Assembly: GCF_030035675.1 (NCBI RefSeq)
Contig: NC_084495.1
Span: 9,145,001-9,209,000, forward strand
Origin: Rhineura floridana
Lineage: Eukaryota > Chordata > Lepidosauria > Squamata > Rhineuridae
Direction: 5' to 3'
Length of the DNA stretch: 64,000 bases
Position numbers and translations under genes: made by a program. Of the stretch, positions 1 through 10,273 are shown piece by piece; the stretch's first letter is position 1; each line of letters begins with the position of its first letter. A model generated the notes under the pieces. The model made no database searches and was not told where the DNA came from. It saw nothing but the letters and a program-made list of their open reading frames with translations.

Positions 1-450
1 AGGCCCCTGGAATGGGGCATGAACAGCTGCTCTCCACTGGAAATCAGAGAAACCAGCAGTCGGTCTGCTCTATCTCCAGCACTATTTGGAACATCTAGGT
101 CCCTTGCAAGACATAAAGCCAGGATTAAGAAATTTTGGAAGGACAGAGATGAAGGAAGCACTAGTGATGGGGTGTGCCTTTAGATTTTGTCGTAAATAGG
201 ACTGGCTTTTTGAAGGGCTCAGGAAAGCCATCTCAGGTGGAAGCCCTGTTCTCTCTACTTTCAGCAGGGAAAAGTATCTAATCGCAAGAACTTCCTGAAG
301 AGCCCCCTGCAGTTTATGTCTGAATTTCTGAAATGAAAGCGGTGTACTATCTTTTCATCATTTTAAAAAAAGGGTTAATGTACTGAACTACTGGTGAGAA
401 TGTTCCAAATGTGCATACTTCTAACACAGAAGTGTTGATAGACAGAGTCT
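1..450. other. Unassigned sequence at left edge
   Basis: I recognise no exon or repeat here. From its position it should lie in intron 3 of the minus-strand MTMR8 gene, whose exon 3 is at 10111-10273; this is inference. Confidence 0.4.
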
Positions 451-1145
451 TATAGAAACATAGAAGAGTTGGAAGGGGCTGTCATGAGCCATGCTAGCAG
501 GGGGTGGACAGACGTGGATGAGGCAGGTGAGGAGAACCTGATGTGGGACATTCTAGCTGGGGAAAGACTGAGCGAGGGGTGGGACACTGAAGCAGCCCCC
601 GTTCTGGATGTTGATGGGTCACCTCCAGCAGTTCCCCCCTACTGGGGGATACTCTGCTGGTCATTCCTCAGCCCGACGAGGCTCCTCTCCCAGCACCCAC
701 GCCACCGCTGGACAGCCCTCCCCCTGCAGAGGACAGGACAGTAACCGAGGCCCCGCCTTCACCTTGGACCAAGAGGCATATGAGGCAGGAGATTCAACAA
801 TCCCAGTGGAGGAGGAATCTGCACTTCCGTGCATGCACCCCCCTGGGGCACACGCAAGCAGGGCGCCCACCCAGCTCTACTTAAGCTGGGCAAGGGGGGG
901 GAGGGATAGTTGCTGAGTCAACATCTTAGTGGCGCCAAGTTGAACCTAGTTAGTTAGAAAGGGATGCTGAGTTCTGAGTAAACAGTGGGTAGATTCATGA
1001 AGCACACACTGAACTGAAACTTTCTCTTACTTCAGTAAAAGAAAAACCTACCGCTGTGTCTAAGTCTGAGTTCTTTGGGTTTGGGCAGGACAGGGGCCTA
1101 TAACGCCATCAAATACAACTCTCTCGCTCAGTGGAGGAATCCAAA
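451..1145 (-). repeat. CR1 LINE 3' tail, split by an LTR
   Basis: The left piece (about 451-479) and right piece (about 1093-1145) together match the 3' terminal segment of the CR1 copies at 1878 and 27441. The consensus reads straight across the LTR between them. Only the last 80 or so bases of the element remain. Confidence 0.7.
480..1092. mobile_element. Solo LTR of an LTR retroelement (fossil)
   Basis: A 613-bp block starts TGTCATGAG and ends GGACA, and is flanked on both sides by the 5-bp direct repeat GGGGC (475-479 and 1093-1097). Its ends are of the TG...CA type. It sits inside a CR1 3' tail, so it is younger than that CR1 copy. No internal region is present, as expected for a solo LTR left by recombination. 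Family: Gypsy-like or ERV-like; I cannot decide from the LTR alone. Short open frames inside it look like chance. Confidence 0.8.
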
Positions 1146-1397
1146 TTAAAGCATATCCAACAAGTGGTATCCATTAATTGTAATGAATTAAAAATATTTT
1201 GGCATTATTTATTTATGGGCACTTTTCTATATTTGATTTATTATGTACAACTTGCAATACAGAGGCCCCATTTGAACAACCAAGATCTCATCTTAATTTT
1301 AAAAAAAAGATACACATAGGCTTCAGGTTTGCTTCATAAACAGCAAAACAAGCCATAGCTTTCCGCCTGTCAGCAGGTACAGCCTGCTATTTGGCAA

Positions 1398-1722
1398 TAT
1401 GATGCTAAGGCCTTTTCCGCTGTGGCACCTCTCCTATGGAATTCTCTCCCCCTGGAGGCACGGGTAACAGTTACGGTTTTGGGATACCATTAACTCAAAG
1501 CTCACCTATTTTTCAAATCTTTGGAGGAAATTAATTTGGTGATTCAAGGCCATGGGTTTTATCCTGCAGTGCTATAATTTTACTTCGTCATGAAAAAAGA
1601 ATTTTATTATTAACCATATAAGGGTTAAGATGGTTTTTATAATATGTTAAACCATCCTGTGATGACTATATGTGATGAAGGGCAGTGTAGAAATTCAGCA
1701 AATAAATTGTAATAAAATAGAA
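1398..1722 (+). repeat. L2-clade LINE fragment, 3' end
   Basis: The plus strand reads as the L2 ORF2 C-terminus (an AFSAVAPLLWNSLPLE-like stretch), followed by an AT-rich 3' tail that ends in an AATAAA-containing run. It is strongly decayed and 5' truncated. Confidence 0.6.
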
Positions 1723-1877
1723 ACAAGTGAAACAGCAGCTCTCCATAACATCTAAACTGGAAACAAGGTTAATGGCTTCCAAAGAAACCCTAAGCCAAAA
1801 TATGAAGGCTTGGTTTAGTTTATGAAAATTTCTCAGATACCTTGAATATTTTTTAGAAAAAAATGTCTACAACAGGT

Positions 1878-2262
1878 TTATAGAATCATAGAATAGTAGA
1901 GTTGGAAGGGGCCTATAAGGCCATCAAGTCCAACCGCCCGTGCAATGCAGGAATCAGAATCAAAGCATTCCTGACAAATGGCTGTCCAGCTGCCTCTTGA
2001 ATGCCTCCAGTGTCGGAGAGCCCACTACCTCTCTAGGTAATTGGTTCCATTGTCGTATGGCTCTAACAGTTAGGAAGTTTTTCCTGATGTCCAGTCGAAA
2101 TCTGGCTTCCTGCAACTTGAGCCCATTATTCTGTGTCCTGCACTCTGGGATGATCAAGAAGAGATCCCGGCCCACCTCTGCGTGACAACCTTTCATGTGC
2201 TTGAAGAGTGCTATCATATCTCCCCTCAGTCTTCTCTTCTCCTGGCTCAACATGCCCAGGTT
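1878..2262 (-). repeat. CR1 LINE fragment, 3' end
   Basis: On the minus strand this encodes the end of CR1 ORF2 (RLRGDMIALFKHMKG, then NGLKLQEARF and LTVRAIRQWNQLP). It ends at the typical CR1 3' terminus with short TTCTATG-like repeats at about 1878. It is 5' truncated at about 2262, next to an L2-type tail. Confidence 0.85.
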
Positions 2263-2660
2263 TAGATATACAAACATTAAAAACAAAAATACAAACTACA
2301 AATTCCATACAAATAATAATCAATCCACCTCCACAAAGAGACAACATTATTAGGAATAACTAGTTACCATAAGGCTGATACTGGAAACAAACAAAAGCCT
2401 GCCCATTATATTTTATCAAAGGCCTGGGAGCAGAAAAACATCTTACCCTGGCACCAAAAAGATGACGGAAGGGAGGCCTCATTGGGGAGAGCATTCCACA
2501 GACTACTAAAAAGACCTTCTTATTTGTCACCACCCTCCAAGCCTCTCTTGGAGGGGGTACTCAAAGTTAATCATATGATACAGACATATTCATGATGGGA
2601 GAGGTGTTCCATCACGTATCAGGGTCCCAAGCTATATAAAAGGCTTTATAGTGAAGCCAG
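2263..2660 (-). repeat. L2-related LINE or SINE tail
   Basis: The minus strand carries a decayed L2-like C-terminus and 3' untranslated region, resembling the copy at 32364-32705. It abuts the CR1 fragment directly. Confidence 0.5.
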
Positions 2661-3722
2661 CAAGACCACCCCCCTTTTTGTGAATGCACAGGATCAAAGG
2701 TTCTTACTTTCTCCCCATTGCCTTGCAGCTGCCTAGGTTACTTATACGTCAGTTATTGCGTTTCCCTAAGTTTGCGCCGTCACCAACAGCAGTCAGTCTG
2801 AGACAAACAGGCAGTTGGTTGGAGACCTCACCCAAACATCCTTGGGTCTTGGGATGTAGCAAGAAAATAAATGGAAAGTTGACAGAGGAAACCTGATAAT
2901 GTTCTATTTATTTCTTACTTATAAATCCCTTCATTACAATTTCAAATAATGCTGTTGGTAGCCATAGCCAGAGAATCAGAATCCCAGATCATACACATCA
3001 CACTGCAGTGGATACACCAATCGCGTTAGAATTCGTAACAGTACATGTCATACATCATTCTTCAATACGGTGAGCAATGGCCTTATCTAACCCTTGTTGT
3101 GTGTGCAGCATAAACACCAAGAGCAGCATTCTCCTGACCTGGCACAAAGCACTGGTAAAACTATCTTGGGCTGTCTGCCTTATATAGCTCTTTATTACCT
3201 AAAGATCCCATCTGTAGATCTCAGAGGGATTGTGTATGCTACGTATTCTTCTGGAGGCAACTTTATGTGAGAGCCTTGGTGAGAAACTGGACTTAACTAG
3301 CTCAAGGTTGGTGCACCTGTTGACATTCTTGTCGTCTGGGCCAGGCTATAAAACCTGTGCTGCTGAAGACACGGCTGCAGCCGGCAAGAACACCTACCAC
3401 CATAACTGGCAGATTTTCTGGTTGCTTATCTGGTGTTTACATTAACAGAGAGCACACTGGCTGGCCTCCCAGAAATAGGGGAGAAAGGGAGTGAAAGGCA
3501 AGAAGCTGTTTAAAAACAGCTTGTGTTACTATGGATAAATATACACACCTTTACATCAATTATTATTTCATACCTTATGTGACACTAGAGAGCTTGCCAG
3601 GCCCAAAATCCATAAAACTAGAGACAACCCATAACAACAGATTTAAATTTGGCTTCCAGGTCTCAGCCTGTTTGGAAGACATTTATATGCCAGTTTGGAC
3701 ATATCAGGAGGCTAACTGAAAC
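2661..3722. other. Unassigned sequence
   Basis: No gene or known repeat is recognised. A TATAAAA box-like string near 3346 has no supporting context. Confidence 0.3.
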
Positions 3723-3908
3723 GTAGGAAGATGCCTTATACCAAGCCAGACCAAGGTCCACCTAGCTCAGTATTGTCAAGAACTGGTAGTGCCTCTCCAG
3801 GTTTCCAGGCAGGCATCTTCTAAGTCCAACCTGGAAATGCCAAGGATTGAACCTGTGACATTTTGCATGCCACACATGTACTCTACCACTAAGCTACAGC
3901 AGTGCCCG
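3723..3908 (-). repeat. tRNA-derived SINE
   Basis: On the minus strand the head contains a degenerate pol III A box (tagcttagtggtagag) and B box (ggttcaatcc), followed by the body shared with copies at 25433, 31869, 39386, 41612 and 59510. The opposite end matches the usual tail (gaagatgcct). It is not a functional tRNA gene. Confidence 0.8.
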
Positions 3909-3974
3909 GCTTGTTTTGCCACTCGTGTGAAGGAAGAAGTGAAGTGGCTCATGATGGGGGCTTGAAACTAGTGC

Positions 3975-4985
3975 TTATCTAATACAAAATATAGCTAGTT
4001 CAAAATGCAGTAGCACAACTGCTCACTGGGGCAGTATCACCATCTATGTTCCACCACTTCTGAAATAATTGCACTAGGTGACAATTAGCTACTGAGTTAA
4101 GTTCAAGGTGCTGGTATTGGTGTACAAAGCCATATAAAGCTTGGGACCAGAATACCTAAAAGCTAACCTCGCCTCTCTATATACCAAACTAATCACTGCA
4201 CTCTGCAGGAGATAGCTTCCTGTAGATACCATCTTATCACAAAGTCTATTCCAAAAGATGTAGGAATTTGGCTTTAGCATGGCAGCACCTACCCTCTGGA
4301 ATGCCCTCCTGCCACATATCAGAGAGGCACCATCTCTACTGTCTTTATTAAATTTATATCTCACCCTTCCTCCCAGAAGGAGACCAGGGCAGCAAACAAA
4401 AACACTAAAAGCACTGTAAAATATCTTAAAAGCAAAAGACTTTAAAACAAAACATCTTTGAAAAACAACTTTAAAAACATATTTGAAAGCAATTCCAGCA
4501 GAGATGCAGACTGGGATAAGGTCTCTACTTAAAAGGCTTGTTGAAAGATGAAGGTCTTCAGTAGATGCCAAAAGGATAACAGAGATGGCACCTGTCTTAT
4601 ATATAAGGGGAGGGAATTCCAAAGGGCAGGTGCCACAACGCTAAAGGTCTGCTTCCTATGTTGTGCAGAACAGACCTCCTGATAACATGGTATCTGCAGG
4701 AGGCCCTCACCTGCAGAGTGCAGTGATCGACTGGGTATATAAGGGATAAGACGGTCTTTCAGGTATCTTGGTTCCAAGCTGCATAGGACTTTGCACACCA
4801 AAACAAGAACCTTGAGCTTCCCAGTGCCTACTGAAGACTTTTCTTTTTCTAAGTGGAGATTCTTATTCAACTCTGTCTCTGACTTGAACTTGAAGTTGTT
4901 TTCATATATGAAATTGCTTTAGATATGTTTTTATTGTTAAATCACTTCAAGATGTTTCATAGGAAGTAGGAAATAAAATAAGTTA
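3975..4985 (+). repeat. L2-clade LINE fragment, interrupted
   Basis: The plus strand from 3975 to 4342 matches the same region as the L2 copy at 33700-34080 (LLTGA..., FKVLVLVYKAI-like, then WNALLPHIREAPSL-like). It is interrupted by a minus-strand L2 tail and resumes with its own AT-rich 3' end at about 4875-4985. Confidence 0.6.
4343..4870 (-). mobile_element. L2-clade LINE 3' fragment nested in another L2
   Basis: The 3' tail on the left has the stem-loop class with outer arms CCGCCCT and AGGGCGG in decayed form. Coding sequence follows on the minus strand (DRLIPYIPSRSLHSAGEGLLQIP split into short runs, then TFSVVAPALWNSLP). It lies within a plus-strand L2 copy and is therefore younger than it. 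Confidence 0.65.
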
Positions 4986-5570
4986 TCTTGGCATATTGTC
5001 TTGACCAGGCCAGTGTGAAGCCTTGTTGTGCCTTTATATATAAAGGGGTGGGGTGGGGTGAATCAACATAAATATGTCACTTCTGCACTAATTTTGTTTG
5101 AGGTTCTCTCATTTGCCTACAACTCTTTTGGCAAGATGCTCTCAGATTTGTTGGGAAAATGTGATGGCTCTCTGAAGAATTAGTCAAACCCAGTAACAGC
5201 TTTGGAATTCAGAAATATAAATGATACTCCCCCACCCTCTTCACTCCTTGCCTTCACAGGCCTCCTTCTTTCCCTTTGCAAAATGCAAATCCAATCAATA
5301 ACTCATCTTGCTGACTCTCAAGGAAGCAAGCTCTCCAGGACAGACAGGGCCCTGCCAGCATCTGATAAAGTAGCCAGTTTGCCGAGCAGGTAATCTTCAA
5401 CTGTCAGTCACCCGCTTGCAAATAACGAGTGATTATGTGCTCTGCTGAGAAAAGATAGTGTGGGATTCTATGGAGGAACTGAACCACAAAAAAACTATGG
5501 GAATCCAAGCAGGAAAGAAAGACCACAATGTGCTAAATTACCAAGACAACAGAAGCAAGACTCTTTAGTG
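4986..5570. other. Unassigned sequence
   Basis: Apparently non-repetitive, with no exon recognised. It contains an octamer motif ATGCAAAT (5283-5290) followed closely by CCAAT. This is suggestive of regulatory sequence but not sufficient to call it. Confidence 0.3.
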
Positions 5571-5622
5571 TAGCCTTCCCCAACTGGGTGCCCCCCCATA
5601 TGATGCAGAGTTGTAGTCTTGC
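5571..5622 (+). repeat. Half of a palindromic hAT-type MITE
   Basis: This matches the left arm of the common MITE (terminal CCTTCCCCAAC, then tggtgccc and gttgtagtc). It directly precedes the carbonic anhydrase relic. Confidence 0.45.
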
Positions 5623-5639
5623 TGCTGCTTGCTGCTGGC

Positions 5640-5960
5640 CGCCCAACTAGCCGGTGCAGAGACGCCAGCGAGGAAGATTCGGAGGGCCTCTCCTCAGGGG
5701 CAGGTCCTCCTGGCCACAGGACCAGTCACTGGAGCTATGCACACAAGGCAGAGCCTCTGATTTTCCCTATTGTGGGGGTCACATGCAGTCCCCCATCAAC
5801 ATCAACACGATGGCCACCTCTTTGGCCCCCAGCTAAAGCCTGCCCTGCTCTCTGATCACAACCTGCCTCCCGGTGAGATGCTCTGCCTTCAGAACAACGG
5901 ACACACAGGACCGCCCAGGCTTCAATCCTGGAGCCTCGCAGCCGGCGGGTGCTCCCCCCC
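5640..5960 (+). pseudogene. Carbonic anhydrase pseudogene fragment (CA IX-like)
   Basis: Three short landmarks of the alpha-carbonic anhydrase fold occur in order on the plus strand: HWSY at 5727, C-G-G-x-x-QSPININ with Q at 5786, and LKP (5833) then LQNNGHT with the first N at 5893. From Q to LKP is 47 bases and from Q to NNGH is 107 bases; intact family members have 16 and 36 codons (48 and 108 bases), so one base is missing between QSPINI and LKP. HWSY also lies in a different frame from QSPINI, so at least two frameshifts are present. The HWSY to QSP spacing (about 20 residues) is nearer to CA IX (21) than to CA II (24), and the acidic stretch upstream (EEDSEG) also recalls CA IX. Downstream of NNGHT the resemblance is lost, and the catalytic histidine region is not seen. 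The fragment cannot encode an active zinc enzyme. Whether it is a retrocopy or an exon relic cannot be told. Confidence 0.6.
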
Positions 5961-6109
5961 CCCCAAGGAAAGAGAGGCAAGAGAAATGGCGGCAAGCTGC
6001 ACCAGGGGAGCGATAACCTTTTACCTGCTTGTCGCCCTCCGCCATGGTCAACATAATTTCAGTTTTATGACACTTGCATAGAGCGAGGAGGGCGGCTTAC
6101 GGGTTTCCC

Positions 6110-6262
6110 TTGGCGAATTCTGACTTTTATACTGTGTTTATGTACATGTTTATGGATATGGATATTGTTTATGTATTTTGCTTTGTAAATTAGTTCGATA
6201 TGTTTTTTTACTGTACCTTGTGTATTCTATTATAAACCGCTTTGAGAGTAACAATAATAATA
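6110..6262 (+). repeat. LINE or SINE 3' tail
   Basis: An AT-rich tail ends in tataaaccgctttgagag and an AAT run, typical of squamate L2-type 3' ends. No coding part is recognised. Confidence 0.45.
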
Positions 6263-6961
6263 GTCAGGCCTCTACTGACTGGGATGAATAGGAATTGTTG
6301 CCCAAATTATCTGGAGGCACCACCAGACTTGGGAAAGCCACACCAGTGAAAGGCACACTAATCTCAGCAGTGTCAAACATGGACTGGAGGAGTCTCACCA
6401 GGCCTGTGAAAGGTCCCGAATGCAGTCCGTAGAATCCCTAGCACATTCCACACAAATTGCTGAATCTTCATAGGAAAAGAGGCCAACTCATTCATAGCTG
6501 ATACTACATGCAACAAGATATTAAGTTCATATATATATATATATATATATTGTATTCATGCTATAAATGCTGAAGCAGTTTCCATTCCCCCCTCGCCCCC
6601 GCCCAATTTTAGCATCTACCTAGAGTGGAACCAACAGCTTTGAAACAAATTCATGTGTAAAATTTCTTTTTCTTTTTTTCATTGAACAGTTCCAGGTATG
6701 TTGGCATCCAGCTCTCAAAGCACCTTGGCCCTAAAGGACTTGGGTATTGCTGCATATCACCACACAATCCAGGCATTCTTTCTCACAGCATTACCAGCTT
6801 ATGTGGATTATTATGAATTTCATGTTTTTTCATTCTAATATATTTTTACCCAATTTAAGGCTCTCAAATATGGTGTGTGTATGTGTGTGTATGTGACTAA
6901 CAGGTTTAATTAACACCCAATTACTGCAGACATCATTTAAGGAACCTACAAATATTTAAAT
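6263..6961. other. Unassigned sequence with a short (AT)n tract
   Basis: Nothing is recognised apart from an (AT)n tract at 6529-6550 and a short GT-rich run near 6870. Confidence 0.4.
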
Positions 6962-7099
6962 CAGGGATAAGAAACCTATGGCCCTCCAGACGTTGCTGGG
7001 CTACAATTCCCTCCATCCCTGAGCATTGGTCATGCTGCCAGGGAATAATGGGAGTCGAAGTCCAACAATATCTGGAGGGCCACATCTTCCTCATCCCTG
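6962..7099. mobile_element. hAT-type palindromic MITE
   Basis: About 138 bp with terminal inverted repeats (CAGGGATAAGAAACC and its degenerate complement ending CATCCCTG). Inside are paired arms gccctccagac and tctggagggc. This is the most frequent MITE of the window; other copies are at 12968, 14792, 23935, 27408, 31213, 36438 and 50515. Confidence 0.75.
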
Positions 7100-7873
7100 C
7101 TTGAAAGGGTCAAAGATCTATTTTTTAAAAAACTTTTAAGACTAGTACAAATTAGTGCCTGAATATTACCAAGCTCCTACCACATTAAAAGCAAGGCATT
7201 TTCTCTCTTTTAAAAGAGATGGAAATTACTTGAGCTATTGATGCTGTCCTTTCTTCCTGTCCAGTTGAATAAGTTGAAAAGGTCAATAACCAGAGGTCAT
7301 CATCATCATGCAGTTAGACTGCCAGGGGATGAAATATCTGACGCTCACTGAGTCAGATAATTGTTCTGTCTAGCTCAGAACTGTCTACATCAGTGGAAGT
7401 CCAGGGTTTCAGACATGAGTCTTTTTCAGGTGTAATGGGAAGATTCAGATAATGGTTTAAAATATGCATATAATGTGCTGAAATCATTTACATATGCTTA
7501 GATTTGCTTAGAAGATGCTTAAGACTTATTAAACTTGTGTGTAAGGTTTGCTATAGGTCTAAGAGCCAACAGTAAAACAGGAGTAGTGTGAAATTGCCCC
7601 CCTTCAGAGTTGGAGAAAAAGCATTTTAAAAAGACAAGTGTTTCTGTACCTCCAGGAAGTCTGGGAGTACAGCCAAGATAGTAGATTCAAAATACACAAG
7701 TCTGAGTTAGTACGTAAACAATGGAGAGAACAGGAAAATACCTTAGTAAGATTTTCTGAATGGTCGGCATTAACCTGGCCAAATTCACCTATGAATTGAT
7801 ATTAATCTCTGAGAATGTGTATGTTTATAAGTCCATCCCATGACAATGTTTATGACAAGACTGTGGGAATAAA
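7100..7873. other. Unassigned sequence
   Basis: AT-rich, with no exon or repeat family recognised. Confidence 0.35.
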
Positions 7874-9123
7874 TTCATAATAATAATAATAATAATTTTA
7901 ATTTATAAGTTGCCTATCTGGCCAATGGCCACTCTAGGCGACGTACAACTCAATTAAAATACATCATAATAAATACAGTACAACAATAAAACAGTAAAAC
8001 AGTGACAGTTCAGAGTAGCAGGCAATTAGTCAAAAAGATTAACCCTCCCCGGAAGTCCCGAAGGCCTGTCTGAAAAGCCAGGTCTTCAAGGCTTTGCGGA
8101 ATACGTTCAGGGAAGGGGCATGCCGAAGATCGTACGGGAGGGAGTTCCAGAGAGTGGGGGCCGCCACTGAGAAGGCCCTCTCTCTAGTCCCCACCAACCT
8201 AGCTGTTTTAGTTGGTGAAACTGAGAGAAGGCCCTGTGTGGCTGATCTTGTCGGGTGGCATAATTGGTGGCGTTGGAGGCGCTCCATCAGATAAACTGGG
8301 CCGAGACCGTGTAGGGCTTTAAAGGTTAATACCAACACCTTGAATTGGGCCCGGAAAACAACTGGGAGCCAGTGCAGATCGAACAGCACTGGGGTGATGT
8401 GCTCCCGGCGGCGACAGTTTGTAAGTAGTCGAGCCGCCGCATTTTGTATAAGTTGTAGTTTCCGGATCGTTTTCAAGGGTAGCCCCACGTAGAGCGCATT
8501 ACAGTAGTCCAAACGAGAGGTGACCAGGGCATGTACCACCAATGGGAGCTGATGAACAGGGAGGTAGGGTTGCAGTCTACGTATGAGGTGTAATTGATAC
8601 CAAGCTGCCCGGCTCACTGCCGAAATCTGAGCCTCCATGGACAGCTTGGAATCAAGGACAACCCCTAGGCTGCGGACTTGGTCCTTTAGGGGCAGTTTCA
8701 CCCCATCGAACATCAAGTCAATATCTCCCAACCTTCCCTTGTCCCCCACGAGTAGCACTTCGGTCTTATCAGGATTCAGCTTCAACCTGTTCCTTCCCAT
8801 CCATCCACTCACGGATTCCAGGCACTTGGACATGGTCTCCACAGCCAACTCTGGTGAGGATTTAAACGAGAGATAGAGCTGAGTATCATCTGCATACTGG
8901 TGACACTGCAGCCCAAATCTCCTAATGATAGTCCCCAGCGGCTTCATATAGATATTAAATAGCATGGGAGAGAGGATAGAGCCCTGTGGCACACCACAAT
9001 TGAGAGGCCAAGGGTCTGAAACCTCCTCCCCCAATGCTACTTGTTGATGCCTATCGGAGAGAAAGGAGCGGAACCACTGCAGTACAGTGCCTCCTATTCC
9101 CAGTCCCTCCAGGCGATGAAAAG
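7874..9123 (-). mobile_element. Young L2-clade LINE, 5' truncated, long open frame
   Basis: The minus strand carries a 365-codon open frame (8039-9136; the first few codons lie in flanking DNA). It covers the C-terminal half of the reverse transcriptase: [16 protein letters not shown], then the catalytic QYADDTQLY, then [11 protein letters not shown]. The downstream segment ends [26 protein letters not shown] and the downstream block are typical of the L2 clade. No stop interrupts it, so the copy is young. On the minus strand the 3' end has a stem-loop (7909-7942) and then an AAT-type microsatellite (7874-7900). It is closely similar to the copy at 36524-38170. It lacks the endonuclease domain and the start of the ORF, so it cannot move on its own. 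Confidence 0.9.
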
Positions 9124-9419
9124 ACCATGGGAACACACCTTCCCATAGAAAAGGAAGCGTATAAAAAGCCAGGTTTCATAGCACTCAGGGACCCCTCAGC
9201 TCTGCTAGAGTGGGGAGGGGTCAAAGAAAGCAGGAGAACTGTCCATCTATTCCATCCGATGGGTGATGTATCATGACATGCATTCCTATGTCCTTTGGCT
9301 CTGTGATACGACTTAAGAGCTTAACTCAGTCCTTCAACTACTGTTATTTGTTTTAATCAAGATGTGCCTTCAGAGTTCTATACTTTGATGTAAATGGATA
9401 TCCAACAATTTCTTTTGTG

Positions 9420-9610
9420 CACCACATGGCCTGAACCTGGAGGACAGTACCACCATTACTTAGCTTCAGCAAATGAAGCCCCTCGGAGCATTCCATCCTC
9501 AAAGCTCTATAACTGCCACTTTGGTAACAGCATTTGTATGTTGGCAGCTGATGAAGGCGGAAGCTGAAACGTTTTGTTAATATAATAAAAACCTCTGTTT
9601 GGTTAATCAC

Positions 9611-9612
<2 letters not shown>
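9420..9612 (+). mobile_element. Possible Penelope-like element tail with hammerhead-like core
   Basis: The segment contains CTGATGA (9548-9554), a short hairpin with a GGAA loop, GAAAC (9566-9570), then GTTTTGTT, in the order of a type I hammerhead ribozyme core with a minimal stem III. An AT-rich end and a long (TA)n tract follow. Penelope-like elements are known to carry such motifs in their terminal repeats. No reverse transcriptase or GIY-YIG coding sequence is visible, and the sequence that would form stem I does not pair well. A chance match is possible. Confidence 0.35.

Positions 9613-9659
<47 letters not shown>
9613..9659. repeat. (TA)n microsatellite
   Basis: About 47 bp of alternating TA. 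Open frames rich in isoleucine and tyrosine across it are artefacts. Confidence 0.95.
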
Positions 9660-9668
<9 letters not shown>

Positions 9669-9959
9669 TTCTGTTTTCTGCAATGATGGCATCTAGAATG
9701 TATTGTATTAGTTGTAGTGTGCAAGATATGAATAAATTGTATATATTATAAAGACTGTTCTGCTGCTTGAAGTCTGACTCCCAAATAGAAAATTTCTGGT
9801 ACCTCCCAAGACTCAAATTCTTGAGTAGGGGTCTCCTCTATTCTACTCTCCGCCTACACTGCTGTTGATAACCTGTGAGCTTAGGTGACCCAACGTCCAA
9901 CATACAAGGACTCTATGTAGATACGGGGGAAGGGAGAAAGCAAGAACCCTTGACCCTCT

Positions 9960-10085
9960 GTATACCCTGGCAAGGGGGTAGTCTTACCAGTAACACAGGC
10001 ATACCTGGAGATGCCAAGGACTGAACTTGGGACCTTCTGCATGCAAAGCAAGAGCTCTACCACTAAGCTAAGTCCCTTCCTCCAT
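9960..10085 (-). repeat. tRNA-derived SINE, decayed
   Basis: The minus strand has the A-box-like tagcttagtggtagag and B-box-like segments of the SINE family at 3723 and 25433. It ends about 25 bp beyond MTMR8 exon 3, in intron 3. Confidence 0.65.
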
Positions 10086-10110
10086 ATGGTAAACTACCCT
10101 CTCCAAGTAC

Positions 10111-10273
10111 CTGGCTGCGAGAGTTTCAGCAGGGAAGTGTAGATTTCATGACAGTCCCGCTCATGCCCAATAACAAAGTGAGCGACACGGAAGTTCTTGC
10201 AGTGAATAAGCAGTGGGCAGCCTGATGCGGTCAGAGGCAGCTTCTCCACAGTAGCAATGTGGTGGTGGAGAAT
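10111..10273 (-). CDS. MTMR8: MTMR8 exon 3 (PH-GRAM domain)
   Basis: The minus-strand exon lies between an acceptor (CTACAG before 10273) and a donor (CCAG/GTACTTGG at 10110). It has 163 bases: 54 codons plus one base of the next (phase 1). The translation starts ILHHHIATVEKLPLTASG and continues with CPLLIHCKNFRVAHFVI and CHEIYTSLLKLSQP. The stretches HHIATVEKLP, CKNFRVAHFV and CHE(I/V)Y.SLLKLSQP match MTMR8 better than MTMR6 (CHDIYNSLLQLSKQ) or MTMR7. This is the second half of the PH-GRAM domain, which in this family binds phosphoinositides. MTMR8 belongs to the active 3-phosphatases acting on PI3P and PI(3,5)P2 and associates with MTMR9. The catalytic domain is encoded further left, outside the window. 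I found no exon 4 between 1 and 10110. Confidence 0.88.

Noticed and set aside
469-916. Open frames in the first kilobase considered as a gene
   Set aside because: They lie wholly or mostly within the solo LTR at 480-1092 and resemble no protein.
9353-9816. Minus-strand open frames rich in isoleucine and tyrosine
   Set aside because: They are read through the (TA)n microsatellite at 9613-9659; no homology or start context.
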